A DNA stretch of 64,000 nt from an uncultured Pelagibacteraceae bacterium (GCA_902590915.1 CACIYQ010000006.1:1-64000); one strand, 5' to 3'. Shown: positions 18,239 to 26,693, numbered from the stretch's first letter. Made by a program: numbers and translations. Notes: generated by a model from the letters alone, not told the origin.

Positions 18239-19727
18239 AGCAAATCCAAATTTAAAGTTAAAGCAAGCGAAACTTGCTATAATTGATATAGGTTCAAATT
18301 CAATTAGAATGCTAATTTATGATGATTTTACCTCGTCTAGAGTTCCTTTTTTTAACGAAAAAGCTGTATGTGAACTTGGCAAAAATTTAGATAAATCTAG
18401 AAAGTTGCACCATTCTGGAAAAATATATGCTCTTAAAGTACTTAAGAGATTTTCAGAAATTTTAAATGTATCACAAATTACAAATTTAAAAATCATAGCA
18501 ACTGCAGTTCTCAGAGAAGCTTCGGATGCCAGGTCTTTTACTGAAGAGGTTGAAAAATTATTTCAAAAAAAAATAGAAATTCTTAGTGGTGATCAAGAAG
18601 CAGAATGTGCAGCTGAGGGTGTAAAAATAGGTTTTGAAAACGTTGATGGTCTTGTTGCTGATTTAGGTGGAGGTAGTTTAGAATTGGCTAGAGTTGAAAA
18701 TAATGTAATCACTAATAAAACTTCCTTACCCCTTGGTGTTTTAAGATTAATTAATAATCCAATAATTAAAAAAAGAAATTTATCAAAGTACATTAAAAAT
18801 TTATTTTCTGATGAAAAATGGTTATCCAAGAAAAAATTTAAAAATTTATATTTAGTTGGAGGTACATGGAGAGCTTTATTTAAACTTCATTTATTTCAGA
18901 ATGAATACCCCGTTCATATTATTCATCAATATTCGATTGATAATGATAGATTAACAAAATTTTTAGATAAAATCTCATCTTTTAGTAAGTCAAAATTAAA
19001 AACTGTAGAATATATTTCAAAATCTAGAACTCAATATTTGCCGTATAGTTCGATAATTTTAAACGAGATAATAAATTTAACAAATCCTAAAAAAATTGTA
19101 TGTTCTATAAGCGGTTTGAGGGAAGGAGCTTTAGTAAAAGAACATTTTAAAGATTTTGAAAGTCCAGATATGTTTAATAAATCTCTTGAGCATATCGCAA
19201 AAAAAAGAGGTGATTTAGGATTAACATTTAAAAAATATTATGATTTTATTAAGCCTGTTTTTGAGGGTAATGAGCATTATAATAAAAAATTATTAAACCT
19301 AGCATGTGTTTTAAGCCATATGGACTGGGGACTTGGCGCTTTTCAAAAGGCAGAATTAGTTTTTCAAGAAACTCTTAATACACCTTTGCTTAAACTAACA
19401 CATAAAGAAAGAATTCAAATAGCATTGTCATGTTACTGGAGATATTGCAGCATCAAATATAATCCTAAGATTGAATATTTAACTTTTCTGAACAATAATG
19501 AAATCTTTTCAAGTAAACAAGTAGGTTCAGCTTTAAGATTTGCACACGCATTAACATCAATATCAACAATTTTTTTAGAGGAATTTAAATTATATAAAAG
19601 AGGCAACTCTGTTTTTTTGAAAATACCGTCTCATCATCAAGAAATAATTTCCAAACAAGTTACAAAAAAGTTTAAAGCCCTAGCAAGAGAATTATTTTTA
19701 GAACCTAGAGTAATTTATTCAAATTAA
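18219..19727 (+). CDS. ppx: Exopolyphosphatase (Ppx/GppA family)
   Basis: It hydrolyses terminal phosphate from polyphosphate, and some members also act on pppGpp. The actin-like ATPase fold shows phosphate 1 motif AIIDIGSNSIRM and phosphate 2 motif GLVADLGGGSLELA. The C-terminal helical region of about 200 residues resembles the HD-like domain of the long form, with ACVLSHMDWG. Overlap with ppk is typical of a ppk-ppx operon for storage and recovery of phosphate. Confidence 0.93.
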   Translation: MTLKVLKANPNLKLKQAKLAIIDIGSNSIRMLIYDDFTSSRVPFFNEKAVCELGKNLDKSRKLHHSGKIYALKVLKRFSEILNVSQITNLKIIATAVLREASDARSFTEEVEKLFQKKIEILSGDQEAECAAEGVKIGFENVDGLVADLGGGSLELARVENNVITNKTSLPLGVLRLINNPIIKKRNLSKYIKNLFSDEKWLSKKKFKNLYLVGGTWRALFKLHLFQNEYPVHIIHQYSIDNDRLTKFLDKISSFSKSKLKTVEYISKSRTQYLPYSSIILNEIINLTNPKKIVCSISGLREGALVKEHFKDFESPDMFNKSLEHIAKKRGDLGLTFKKYYDFIKPVFEGNEHYNKKLLNLACVLSHMDWGLGAFQKAELVFQETLNTPLLKLTHKERIQIALSCYWRYCSIKYNPKIEYLTFLNNNEIFSSKQVGSALRFAHALTSISTIFLEEFKLYKRGNSVFLKIPSHHQEIISKQVTKKFKALARELFLEPRVIYSN

Positions 19728-19826
19728 TTTAAAATTTTTTTAAAATAAACTTAAGATTTTAATAATATAATTGAAACAATTTTTGACTAACATGCAAATG
19801 TTTTAAATTTATTCTTCTCTTGTGGG

Positions 19827-19847
19827 GGTGCTTACTTAGTAGGCGCC
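19827..19847. other. GC-rich hairpin at the end of the Nudix gene
   Basis: A 9-bp stem (GGTGCTTAC with GTAGGCGCC, two G-U pairs on the plus strand) with a 3-nt loop overlaps the Nudix stop codon. It stands out as GC-rich in this AT-rich region. There is no T tract on either side, so a classical terminator is doubtful. It may slow decay or assist termination between ppx and the Nudix gene. Confidence 0.4.
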
Positions 19848-20323
19848 TCTATAACTTTAAAAAATGATGCTATATGAGAGGCATTACAAAATTTATTTTT
19901 AAGAATTAACTTATTAATTTTATCTTTAGATAGTAAATGTATCTTAATACCTTTCTCAGATTTTTTTTTTTTAATTATATTATTTGAATAATAACAGTAG
20001 ATTTTAGTTGTTAGTCTTCCGGGCTCACAATTTATTGTGAATATTTTTTTTGGTGTACCTGATATTTTATATCCTGTCTCCTCATAAAATTCTCTACAAG
20101 CTGCACTTAAAGGATTTTCTCCTTTATCAATTATACCAGATGGAAATTCATAGGTGACTTTACTAACTGGGACTCTTTTCTGACTTACTACAACAAATTT
20201 ATCTTTTTTAATTTCACATACTATCAAGGATAGATTAGCTGTTTTTAAAAAATGATAATAACCTTTTTTTTTGTATGGTTTGTTAATTAGTTTTATATTT
20301 TTTGTTAAATTAATATTTTTCAT
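19832..20323 (-). CDS. Nudix hydrolase (ADP-ribose pyrophosphatase-like)
   Basis: It hydrolyses nucleoside diphosphates linked to another group. The Nudix box runs from GIIDKGENP through REFYEETGY and fits the GX5EX7REUXEEXGU pattern with all catalytic glutamates. The preceding VTYEFPSG resembles the ADP-ribose/ADP-sugar branch (ELPAG-like). At 163 residues it is a single-domain enzyme. It is convergent with ppx; its substrate is not determined. Confidence 0.85.
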   Translation of the reverse strand: MKNINLTKNIKLINKPYKKKGYYHFLKTANLSLIVCEIKKDKFVVVSQKRVPVSKVTYEFPSGIIDKGENPLSAACREFYEETGYKISGTPKKIFTINCEPGRLTTKIYCYYSNNIIKKKKSEKGIKIHLLSKDKINKLILKNKFCNASHIASFFKVIEAPTK

Positions 20324-20382
20324 GCATCCATAACATATTTTTATTTGACTAATATTAAAGTTTTTTTTAATCCTAAAATGAA

Positions 20383-20934
20383 TTAAATTATTTTTTCTGA
20401 AATTAATTTGGAAATTCTTGGTATTAGTTCCATGGTGTTGCTGTTCATTGGATTAATATATGAAGATTCAAGAAAGCTATTAAATGCTTTTTCGTACTCT
20501 TTCATTTCGATATATACTTGTCCTTTCCCGATTAAAGCACCAAAATGTCTTTTTTCGAGTTTTAATACTATATCAATATCTTTTAATGCATTTTTATGTT
20601 TGCCCATTAAATACAAAGTGGTTGCTCTTCTATTCCAAGCCTCTGCCCAATTAGGGTCTTTATCAATAATTTTACTAAAAATATTATAAGCTTTTAAATA
20701 ATTTCGATTTTGGACGAGCCTAGATCCTTCTTTTAAATCTATTGTTAATTGGAAGTTAGTTGGGTGTGTCTCCCATAACCTCCATATCTTATTTTCAAGT
20801 ATTTTAGATTGTTTTTGTGAATTACATTCCTTCAACTGAATAAAAAGTTCATTTAATTTTGTATTTGTAGTCTCAGCATTTAAACCCAAGGATGAGAATA
20901 TAAGTATAAATAAAACGTAATAGTATTTTTTCAT
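20383..20934 (-). CDS. Exported tetratricopeptide-repeat protein
   Basis: A 183-residue protein with a signal peptide (residues 1-20, ending LGLNAET) and about three TPR units: NRNYLKAYNIFSKIIDKDPNWAEAWNRR, LYLMGKHKNALK..., and the segment with EMKEYEKAFNSFLESSYINP. TPRs mediate protein contacts, probably in the periplasm. No enzymatic domain is seen. The start codon abuts a four-half-site Pho array that points away from it toward phnX. PhoB binding could therefore affect its expression, possibly negatively. Confidence 0.82.
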   Translation of the reverse strand: MKKYYYVLFILIFSSLGLNAETTNTKLNELFIQLKECNSQKQSKILENKIWRLWETHPTNFQLTIDLKEGSRLVQNRNYLKAYNIFSKIIDKDPNWAEAWNRRATTLYLMGKHKNALKDIDIVLKLEKRHFGALIGKGQVYIEMKEYEKAFNSFLESSYINPMNSNTMELIPRISKLISEKII

Positions 20935-20974
20935 TTGTAATAAATTTGTAATATTTTTGTAACATTAATGAAAC
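20935..20974 (+). promoter_or_regulatory. Probable Pho box upstream of phnX (four half-sites)
   Basis: TTGTAAT (20935), TTGTAAT (20946), TTGTAAC (20957) and ATGAAAC (20968) start exactly 11 bp apart. It is the longest contiguous run of good half-sites in the window. It lies about 105 bp before the phnX ATG and directly abuts the divergent TPR gene start. Confidence 0.7.
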
Positions 20975-21079
20975 AATAAGAAAAATTCAATAAAGACAAT
21001 AAAACTAAGAGTTTCTAACAAATAAAAGGTATAAGCAATATTTGTTCTCTAAATTTAACTAATTTGATTCGAAAATTAA

Positions 21080-21874
21080 ATGAAAAATACAAAAATAGAA
21101 GCAATTGTTTTTGATTTAGCTGGCACTCTAATAGATTTTGGAAGTCAAGCACCATCTAAAGTACTTATTCATATTTTTAATGAAAATGGAATACCAATTA
21201 CTAAAAAAGAAGCTATTGGCCCTATGGGCATTGAAAAAAAAGCACATATAAGTCAACTAATCTATTCAAAGAAAATAAATCTACTGTGGAAAAAAAAGTA
21301 TAAAAAAAAACCCAGTAAGAATGATATAAATAAATTATTTAAACTTTTTAATCCTGAACTTAAAAAAATTATTAAAAAACACTCTAAATTAATTACAGGG
21401 AGTAAAAAAACTATTGAATTTATAAAAAAGAAAAAAATTAAAATAGCTACAAATACTGGATACTCCGATGATATTTTAAAAATTATATTGTCGGAATTAA
21501 AAAAACAAAAATTTACACCAGACATTGCATATGGTTCTTCATATGCAAAAATTGGAAGACCAACAGCAGAGATAATATACAAAATTTTTTCTGACCTAAA
21601 TATAACAAAGGGATCAAGTTGTATAAAAGTAGACGATACTATTCCTGGACTATTAGAGGGAGTAAATGCTGGAATGTGGGTAGTAGGTGTCATATTTTCA
21701 GGTAATGAATTTGGTAAAACAGAGATAGAATTTAACAAACTATCTTACAAAGATAAATTTAAATTTAGAAAAATGATCAAGAATAAATTTAAAAAAGTAG
21801 GTGCTGACTATGTAATAGATACAATTAAAGATTTACCTAAAGTAATTAAATTAATTGAGAAAAGAATTACGTAA
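21080..21874 (+). CDS. phnX: Phosphonoacetaldehyde hydrolase (phosphonatase)
   Basis: It cleaves the C-P bond of phosphonoacetaldehyde to acetaldehyde and phosphate. It is a HAD-superfamily enzyme. The nucleophile Asp12 lies in VFDLAGT (Asp-x-Ala-Gly-Thr), and the Schiff-base lysine is Lys53 in MGIEKKAH. Both positions coincide with the characterised phosphonatase pattern. DFGSQAP after the nucleophile and DDTIPGLLEGVNAGMW near the C-terminus are also family-typical. Length is 264 residues. Its usual partner PhnW (2-aminoethylphosphonate transaminase) is not in this window. A Pho box upstream supports induction by phosphate starvation. Confidence 0.92.
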   Translation: MKNTKIEAIVFDLAGTLIDFGSQAPSKVLIHIFNENGIPITKKEAIGPMGIEKKAHISQLIYSKKINLLWKKKYKKKPSKNDINKLFKLFNPELKKIIKKHSKLITGSKKTIEFIKKKKIKIATNTGYSDDILKIILSELKKQKFTPDIAYGSSYAKIGRPTAEIIYKIFSDLNITKGSSCIKVDDTIPGLLEGVNAGMWVVGVIFSGNEFGKTEIEFNKLSYKDKFKFRKMIKNKFKKVGADYVIDTIKDLPKVIKLIEKRIT

Positions 21875-21876
21875 AA

Positions 21877-22536
21877 TCACCTATTGAAAAGCATTTTTTT
21901 AACCACAAATATTGCTAATATTGCACCTAGTAATTCTGCAATAATAAATAAAGGTGTATTTAAATAATTGATACCAGTAAATGTGTCAGTAAAGGTTCTA
22001 GCTATAGCAACGGCAGGATTTGCAAATGAGGTTGATGAAGTAAACCAGTATCCTGCGGTTATGTAGAATCCAACACACGCAGCGGTTACAACTTTTCCAC
22101 TTTTCATTGATCCAAAAATTACTAAAATTAATCCAAACGTAGCTACTATTTCTGCAACAAATATATAAATACCATCTCTAGTTTTTGATGATAATTCATA
22201 TATAGGTAATTCAAAAAAAAAATTCGCTAATCCCACACCTACAAGGCAACCTGATATTTGGGAAAAAATATAAATATGAATTAATTTAAATTTTAATTTT
22301 CCTGTAAAAACCATACTTAAACTTACAAATGGATTAAAATGAGCTCCTGATATATCAGAAAACACTGTTATAAGAACAAATAAACCTGCTCCTGTTGCAA
22401 TTGTATTTGCCAATAACATAACTGCAAAATCGTCTGTAAGATTTTGAGCCATTATACCAGAACCAACAACTATCATCACTAGGAAGCAACTACCTAAGAA
22501 TTCACTATAGATTATTTTTTTTTTGCTATTTTTCAT
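21877..22536 (-). CDS. Aquaporin-family channel, probable arsenite channel (AqpS-like)
   Basis: Major intrinsic protein with six membrane spans and two pore half-helices. The first NPA motif is changed to NPF (GAHFNPFVS), and the second is intact (FANPAVAIAR). It directly follows the arsC gene with overlap, the arrangement known for AqpS-ArsC in Sinorhizobium, where the channel lets arsenite leave the cell. That role is inferred from context; glycerol or water transport is the alternative. An earlier ATG at 22554 would add six residues and lies deeper inside arsC. I prefer 22536 because it gives the normal short MIP N-terminus. Confidence 0.82.
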   Translation of the reverse strand: MKNSKKKIIYSEFLGSCFLVMIVVGSGIMAQNLTDDFAVMLLANTIATGAGLFVLITVFSDISGAHFNPFVSLSMVFTGKLKFKLIHIYIFSQISGCLVGVGLANFFFELPIYELSSKTRDGIYIFVAEIVATFGLILVIFGSMKSGKVVTAACVGFYITAGYWFTSSTSFANPAVAIARTFTDTFTGINYLNTPLFIIAELLGAILAIFVVKKMLFNR

Positions 22537-22981
22537 AATTTTTAATCCATTCATTAATTCTAGTTTCTAGGTTAGAATAAGTTTTATGTATTTCTAGTGA
22601 AATTAGTTCTTCTTTATTTGTTTTTTCACTATTTTCTAATTCATTAATAATATGAACAGGATCTTCAATATCCCAATGTATTATTTTTTCTGGAGATGGC
22701 CACACTGGACAAACTTCATTACTAGCATTGTTACATACAGTAAATACCTGGTCAAATTTTGTTTTTTCATCTAAAAATTTATTGAAGTTTTTTGATGATA
22801 GATTTTTGGTTTCAAAATTATTTTCATTAAGATACTTGATGACATATTTATTAATTATTCCAGATGGTTTGCTACCTGCACTATAACCAGCGAATTTATC
22901 TTTGTGATATTTATTAACCACACTTTCAGCTAATATGCTTCTATGAGAATTTCCTGTACAAACAAATAAAAGTTTTTTCAT
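22526..22981 (-). CDS. arsC: Arsenate reductase, low-molecular-weight phosphatase type
   Basis: It reduces arsenate to arsenite using the low-molecular-weight tyrosine-phosphatase fold. The P-loop CTGNSHRS (C-x5-R) is at residues 8-15, and the extra redox cysteines lie in VCNNASNEVCPVWP, the hallmark of arsenate reductase rather than phosphatase. The Asp of the general-acid loop is in WDIEDP. The coding end overlaps the aquaporin start, so the two form an operon. Placement within phosphate genes makes sense because arsenate enters through phosphate importers when these are induced. Confidence 0.9.
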   Translation of the reverse strand: MKKLLFVCTGNSHRSILAESVVNKYHKDKFAGYSAGSKPSGIINKYVIKYLNENNFETKNLSSKNFNKFLDEKTKFDQVFTVCNNASNEVCPVWPSPEKIIHWDIEDPVHIINELENSEKTNKEELISLEIHKTYSNLETRINEWIKNYEK

Positions 22982-23039
22982 TATTAACTTTTATAAATAT
23001 AAATAATTTTTGCTAGAGTTATTGATCTTTAAATCAAAA

Positions 23040-23057
23040 TTGTAACAAAACTGAAAC
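23040..23057 (+). promoter_or_regulatory. Probable Pho box upstream of phnZ
   Basis: TTGTAAC (23040-23046) and CTGAAAC (23051-23057) are separated by AAAA, with an 11-bp period. It ends 22 bp before the phnZ ATG, so the transcript leader must be very short. Confidence 0.65.
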
Positions 23058-23079
23058 ATTAGTAATTTAATAAATTATT

Positions 23080-23631
23080 ATGCATACGATTTCTAGCATT
23101 AATAAATTATTTAAAATTATAGAAAATATTGGGTCTGATAAACAATATGGAAATGAAAAAGTTTCACAACTTGAACATGCAATTCAATGTGGATTATTGG
23201 CAAAAAAAAATAACGAGAGTGATTTTTTCATTACTGCTGCTTTATTTCATGATATTGGCCACTTAATCATCAATGATAAAGAGGCTATAAAAAAAGGAAT
23301 AGATAAAAAACATGAAAACTCTGGATCCCTTTTTCTATCTAAATTTTTCCCTGATGATGTTACAAAATTAATAAAAGGACATGTTCCGGCTAAAAGATAT
23401 TTGGTTTATTGTGAAAAAGGTTATTATGAATCTTTATCTATTGCTTCAAAACGAAGTTTAGATGTACAAGGAGGAAGTTTTTCCAAAGAGGAAGCAAACG
23501 AATTTATTAAACAACCTTTTATGCAAGATGCAGTTAGGTTAAGAAAATATGATGATCTTGCTAAAATTGAAAATTTAGAAATTCCAAATATAAATTATTT
23601 TTACAAACACGTAGAGAGTAGCTTTAAATAA
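23080..23631 (+). CDS. phnZ: HD-domain mixed-valent diiron oxygenase, PhnZ-like
   Basis: PhnZ oxidatively cleaves 2-amino-1-hydroxyethylphosphonate to glycine and phosphate. The predicted diiron ligands are in the family order: His33 (LEHAIQ), His57-Asp58 (FHDIGH), His78 (KHENSG), His101 (GHVPAKRY) and Asp158 (KYDDLAK). The Tyr23/Glu26 pair just before the first ligand matches the substrate-gating pair of PhnZ. SLDVQGGSFS and AKRY correspond to phosphonate-contacting blocks. The related TmpB acts on a trimethylated substrate, so the exact substrate is not certain. The partner 2-oxoglutarate dioxygenase (PhnY or TmpA) is absent from the window. Confidence 0.88.
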   Translation: MHTISSINKLFKIIENIGSDKQYGNEKVSQLEHAIQCGLLAKKNNESDFFITAALFHDIGHLIINDKEAIKKGIDKKHENSGSLFLSKFFPDDVTKLIKGHVPAKRYLVYCEKGYYESLSIASKRSLDVQGGSFSKEEANEFIKQPFMQDAVRLRKYDDLAKIENLEIPNINYFYKHVESSFK

Positions 23632-24796
23632 ACTTTTTTTTGTTTAAAAAAATTGCTGTTACGTTACCAAATATTGCTAAAACAAAAAATACAAATATTA
23701 ACAAATCATATCCTCCTACATTCCATACCAACGAACCAATCCATGGACCAGCAATACTGCCAATCATATATTGTAAAGCTAAAATACCATGAATATTGCC
23801 AAAGTTTTTTTGGCCAAAAGTATCATTTTGAACCAGAGGTTTTAAAATAGCCATACTGCCATATGCTGAACTATTAAATAAAACAAATAAAAATGCTAAG
23901 TAATGATTAATATTTATAAAGTATAAAAATATCATTCCAACTACCATCGAGTAAAAACAAATTACAAATAATTTTAAATTTGACTTATCACTTCCATATA
24001 TCATAACTAAAATTCTACCTATTACTTGTCCTGGTCCAAACAGAGATGCTGTTAATACAGCTTGGGATAGGCTCATGCCTTTTTCCTGCAACATTGGAAT
24101 TACATGAGTTGTAATAGCACCAATATTAAATCCAATAACAAACAATGAAAAACTAAATAACCAAAATCTAAAATCTTTAAGTATTATTTTAATCTTTGAA
24201 TTTTGATCTGTTTTCTTTTCAATTTTTTTAAATTCTTTTAGAATTATATTTTTGAAACCAAAATAATTAGCTGGTGAACTAATCAATATATTTAATATTC
24301 CAAAAATAAATACAGTAAATCTCCAGTCATATTGTTCTGTTAAATAAGTAGCAGTAGGAAATGTGTATGTGCTTGCAAATCCAGCAAATAAAGTAATTAT
24401 TGCAATAGATGTTTTGGCCTTTGATTTTAAATTAATAGTAATGACACTAAAAAGCATCGTATAAAGACAGCCACCCGAGGTTGCGCTTACAAGTATCCAG
24501 GCAACTAAAAATTCTGTGTATGTGTTTGCTAAGGATAGATAGATTACACTTAATCCCAGCAATATTGGACTTACCCACATCATAGGAAAACTAAGATTTT
24601 TATCAACAAACTTACCAAGAATGGGTAATAATAAACTATGTACAACCAAGCCTAGAGAATAAATAAAGGTTAAATTATTCCTTGAAATACTAAGTTCATT
24701 TTCCCAAGTTAGCAACAACGCTGAGAACAGATACATACAACTGCTGTAACAAAAGGTAACTGATATACCTATTAAAAATGCAGACAAATATTTCAC
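23624..24796 (-). CDS. Major facilitator superfamily transporter, substrate unknown
   Basis: A 390-residue, 12-span MFS carrier starting at GTG. The loop between helices 2 and 3 reads LGKFVDKNLS, a weak form of the family G-x3-D-R/K motif. Charged residues separate the halves around KEFKKIEKKTDQNSK. The general look is of the monocarboxylate/OFA branch. Its stop region overlaps phnZ by 8 bp, tail to tail. Its position could suggest export or uptake of a product of phosphonate or arsenic metabolism, but the sequence does not show which. Its promoter region is shared with the divergent secreted-protein gene. Confidence 0.85.
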   Translation of the reverse strand: MKYLSAFLIGISVTFCYSSCMYLFSALLLTWENELSISRNNLTFIYSLGLVVHSLLLPILGKFVDKNLSFPMMWVSPILLGLSVIYLSLANTYTEFLVAWILVSATSGGCLYTMLFSVITINLKSKAKTSIAIITLFAGFASTYTFPTATYLTEQYDWRFTVFIFGILNILISSPANYFGFKNIILKEFKKIEKKTDQNSKIKIILKDFRFWLFSFSLFVIGFNIGAITTHVIPMLQEKGMSLSQAVLTASLFGPGQVIGRILVMIYGSDKSNLKLFVICFYSMVVGMIFLYFININHYLAFLFVLFNSSAYGSMAILKPLVQNDTFGQKNFGNIHGILALQYMIGSIAGPWIGSLVWNVGGYDLLIFVFFVLAIFGNVTAIFLNKKKFI

Positions 24797-24810
24797 AAAA
24801 TTTTTTATTT

Positions 24811-24828
24811 CTTTAACATTTTTTTAAC
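24811..24828 (+). promoter_or_regulatory. Probable Pho box upstream of a small secreted protein
   Basis: CTTTAAC (24811-24817) and TTTTAAC (24822-24828) are separated by ATTT with an 11-bp period, and end 22 bp before the ATG at 24851. Confidence 0.55.
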
Positions 24829-24850
24829 AAAAGTAAGTTAATAAATTATT

Positions 24851-25273
24851 ATGAATAAAATCCTTATCTCATTTATATTAACTTTATCCACAATTTCTAT
24901 TACTCAAGCTGACAATCATGCTAAAATAACAGAACAACAAGCCGGCAGTAGTTATTCACAAAATACTGAGGATACATTTAAAAATGAAATAGGGAATTGT
25001 GAAGACCCTGGCGTACTTATGTTAAGAGCCACTGTTAAAAATGATATTTCAAGATCTAGTCCCGAAAAAGCATCTGAGGCAGAAGCATTAATGAAAGAGG
25101 GCATGAAATTGTGTAATGAAAATAGAGTTTTTGAGGCAAAACTAAAATTAGAAGACGCTAAAACAACTGCCCGTGCAGGATTGGTAGACGGAGAAGATCC
25201 ATCCGTAACTAAAATTGTTGCTGAAAATAATGAAACACCAAAGGAAGCAAAACCATGGTGGAAATTTTGGTAA
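24851..25273 (+). CDS. Small secreted protein, unknown function
   Basis: A 140-residue protein with a signal peptide (MNKILISFILTLSTISITQA, residues 1-20). The mature chain is acidic, has two cysteines (IGNCED, MKLCNEN) and one helical region ASEAEALMKEGMKLCNE resembling a TPR-like hairpin. It ends in the very aromatic tail PWWKFW. I do not recognise a family. It is divergent from the MFS gene and convergent with phnE2, inside the phosphonate region, with a probable Pho box upstream. The function is unknown. Confidence 0.82.
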   Translation: MNKILISFILTLSTISITQADNHAKITEQQAGSSYSQNTEDTFKNEIGNCEDPGVLMLRATVKNDISRSSPEKASEAEALMKEGMKLCNENRVFEAKLKLEDAKTTARAGLVDGEDPSVTKIVAENNETPKEAKPWWKFW

Positions 25274-25292
25274 AATAATTTCTAATTTTTTT

Positions 25293-26693
25293 TTATCTTA
25301 CAATTAATTGATCTGTTCCAATTAGTATTCTTCTAAGCCAAGCAGATAATCTATCCATAAATATCACAACAGCCAAAACTAATATTGCCATGTAGGCGAC
25401 ATTTTCAAAATCATTTCCAGTACCTAGTGCACCTAAAAATTGTAAACCAATTCCTCCTGCGCCCATTGCACCTATTATTACGGCTCCTCTAGTATTTGAC
25501 TCTAAATAGTATAAGGATTGAGATACAAAAATTGGAAGTATTTGAGGAATTATACCAAATCTATGTTGTAGAAATTTGCTAGCCCCTGTAGATTGAACTC
25601 CTTCTTGTTGTTTCTTTTCAGTATTTTCAATTGCTTCAGAATACAATTTCCCTAACGTACCTGTATCGGTAAAACCAATCGCAAAAATACCAGTGAAGGG
25701 TCCTGGACCAAAAGCTCTTAAAAATATTAAACTCCAAATTAAAAAGTCTATTCCTCTTAAAGTATCAAATAATCTTCTCAACGTAAATCTTAGAGCTTTA
25801 ATAGGTGTAACGTTGTATGCAGCAAGGAATGACAATGGCAGAGCCATTACCGTAGCAAACATTGTCCCAAGTACAGCCATAACTATTGTTTCGAGCATTG
25901 CCCACCAAACTCTACCGTGCATAAATGCTTCATTATCTTTAATCTCTGTTAAGAAAAGTTTTAAATTAGACATTTCAGGAACAACTCTTTCTTTAGAAAA
26001 AGTCAAACCTAATGCTTCGAAAAAGCTGTATGGTTCTAACGGACTTGAGAAATCAAACCAAAAATATTTCCATCCTATGCTGTAACGATGAATTTCTACT
26101 TTTTTAGGATATACCTGAACTCTCTCATGTAAAGTTGGTCTAAATTCAACTCTGTTTTCTGTAATTCTAAAACCTTTTAAGTCATCTTTAGCTAAGTTTT
26201 CCGAACCTACTACGTAAGGTTTACCATTTGTGTTTAATTTTATGGTAAAATCTCTTTCGTATTTAGGGAAATTTACAATCTCAACCCTATCTTTGTATAA
26301 TATTGCTTTACCTTCATTATTAAATTCAATGACATTTCCAATATTATCAGAATTTTTATAAAACCATTCTGGAATTGATTTATCAAGATTGTCTCTTCCA
26401 TAAACACTTCTATAGTTACCCTCAAAAGCTATTTTAATATCGTCAGGATTTTCCCATTTCATAGTAACATGATCTTTGTGAGCGTATGTGTCTAAAACAA
26501 ACATCGCCGCATTTTGTGGCTTCCATTTTTTTGGAATATCCACAACATCTAAAGTAAAAAAACCTATTATTAAATATATTAAAATGAGAAAGAAAATTAT
26601 TTGACCTTTTATTCTACTTTTTCTAGCTTGATTAAATGTGTCAGGAAATAATTTTCGAATATTATCTCTTTCAATTGCTAAACTAGAACTCAT
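25293..26693 (-). CDS. phnE2: Phosphonate ABC transporter permease PhnE2 with long periplasmic insertion
   Basis: Second permease subunit of the phosphonate importer. One TM lies at about residues 28-49, followed by a roughly 200-residue soluble, presumably periplasmic segment rich in charged and aromatic residues. The binding-protein-dependent permease core is at about 260-460. The EAA loop appears in GVQSTGASKFLQHRFGIIPQILP. Most PhnE proteins are about 260-290 residues, so the insertion is the notable part. The start overlaps phnE1 by 4 bp (ATGA), implying coupled translation and heterodimeric permeases. Confidence 0.92.
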   Translation of the reverse strand: MSSSLAIERDNIRKLFPDTFNQARKSRIKGQIIFFLILIYLIIGFFTLDVVDIPKKWKPQNAAMFVLDTYAHKDHVTMKWENPDDIKIAFEGNYRSVYGRDNLDKSIPEWFYKNSDNIGNVIEFNNEGKAILYKDRVEIVNFPKYERDFTIKLNTNGKPYVVGSENLAKDDLKGFRITENRVEFRPTLHERVQVYPKKVEIHRYSIGWKYFWFDFSSPLEPYSFFEALGLTFSKERVVPEMSNLKLFLTEIKDNEAFMHGRVWWAMLETIVMAVLGTMFATVMALPLSFLAAYNVTPIKALRFTLRRLFDTLRGIDFLIWSLIFLRAFGPGPFTGIFAIGFTDTGTLGKLYSEAIENTEKKQQEGVQSTGASKFLQHRFGIIPQILPIFVSQSLYYLESNTRGAVIIGAMGAGGIGLQFLGALGTGNDFENVAYMAILVLAVVIFMDRLSAWLRRILIGTDQLIVR

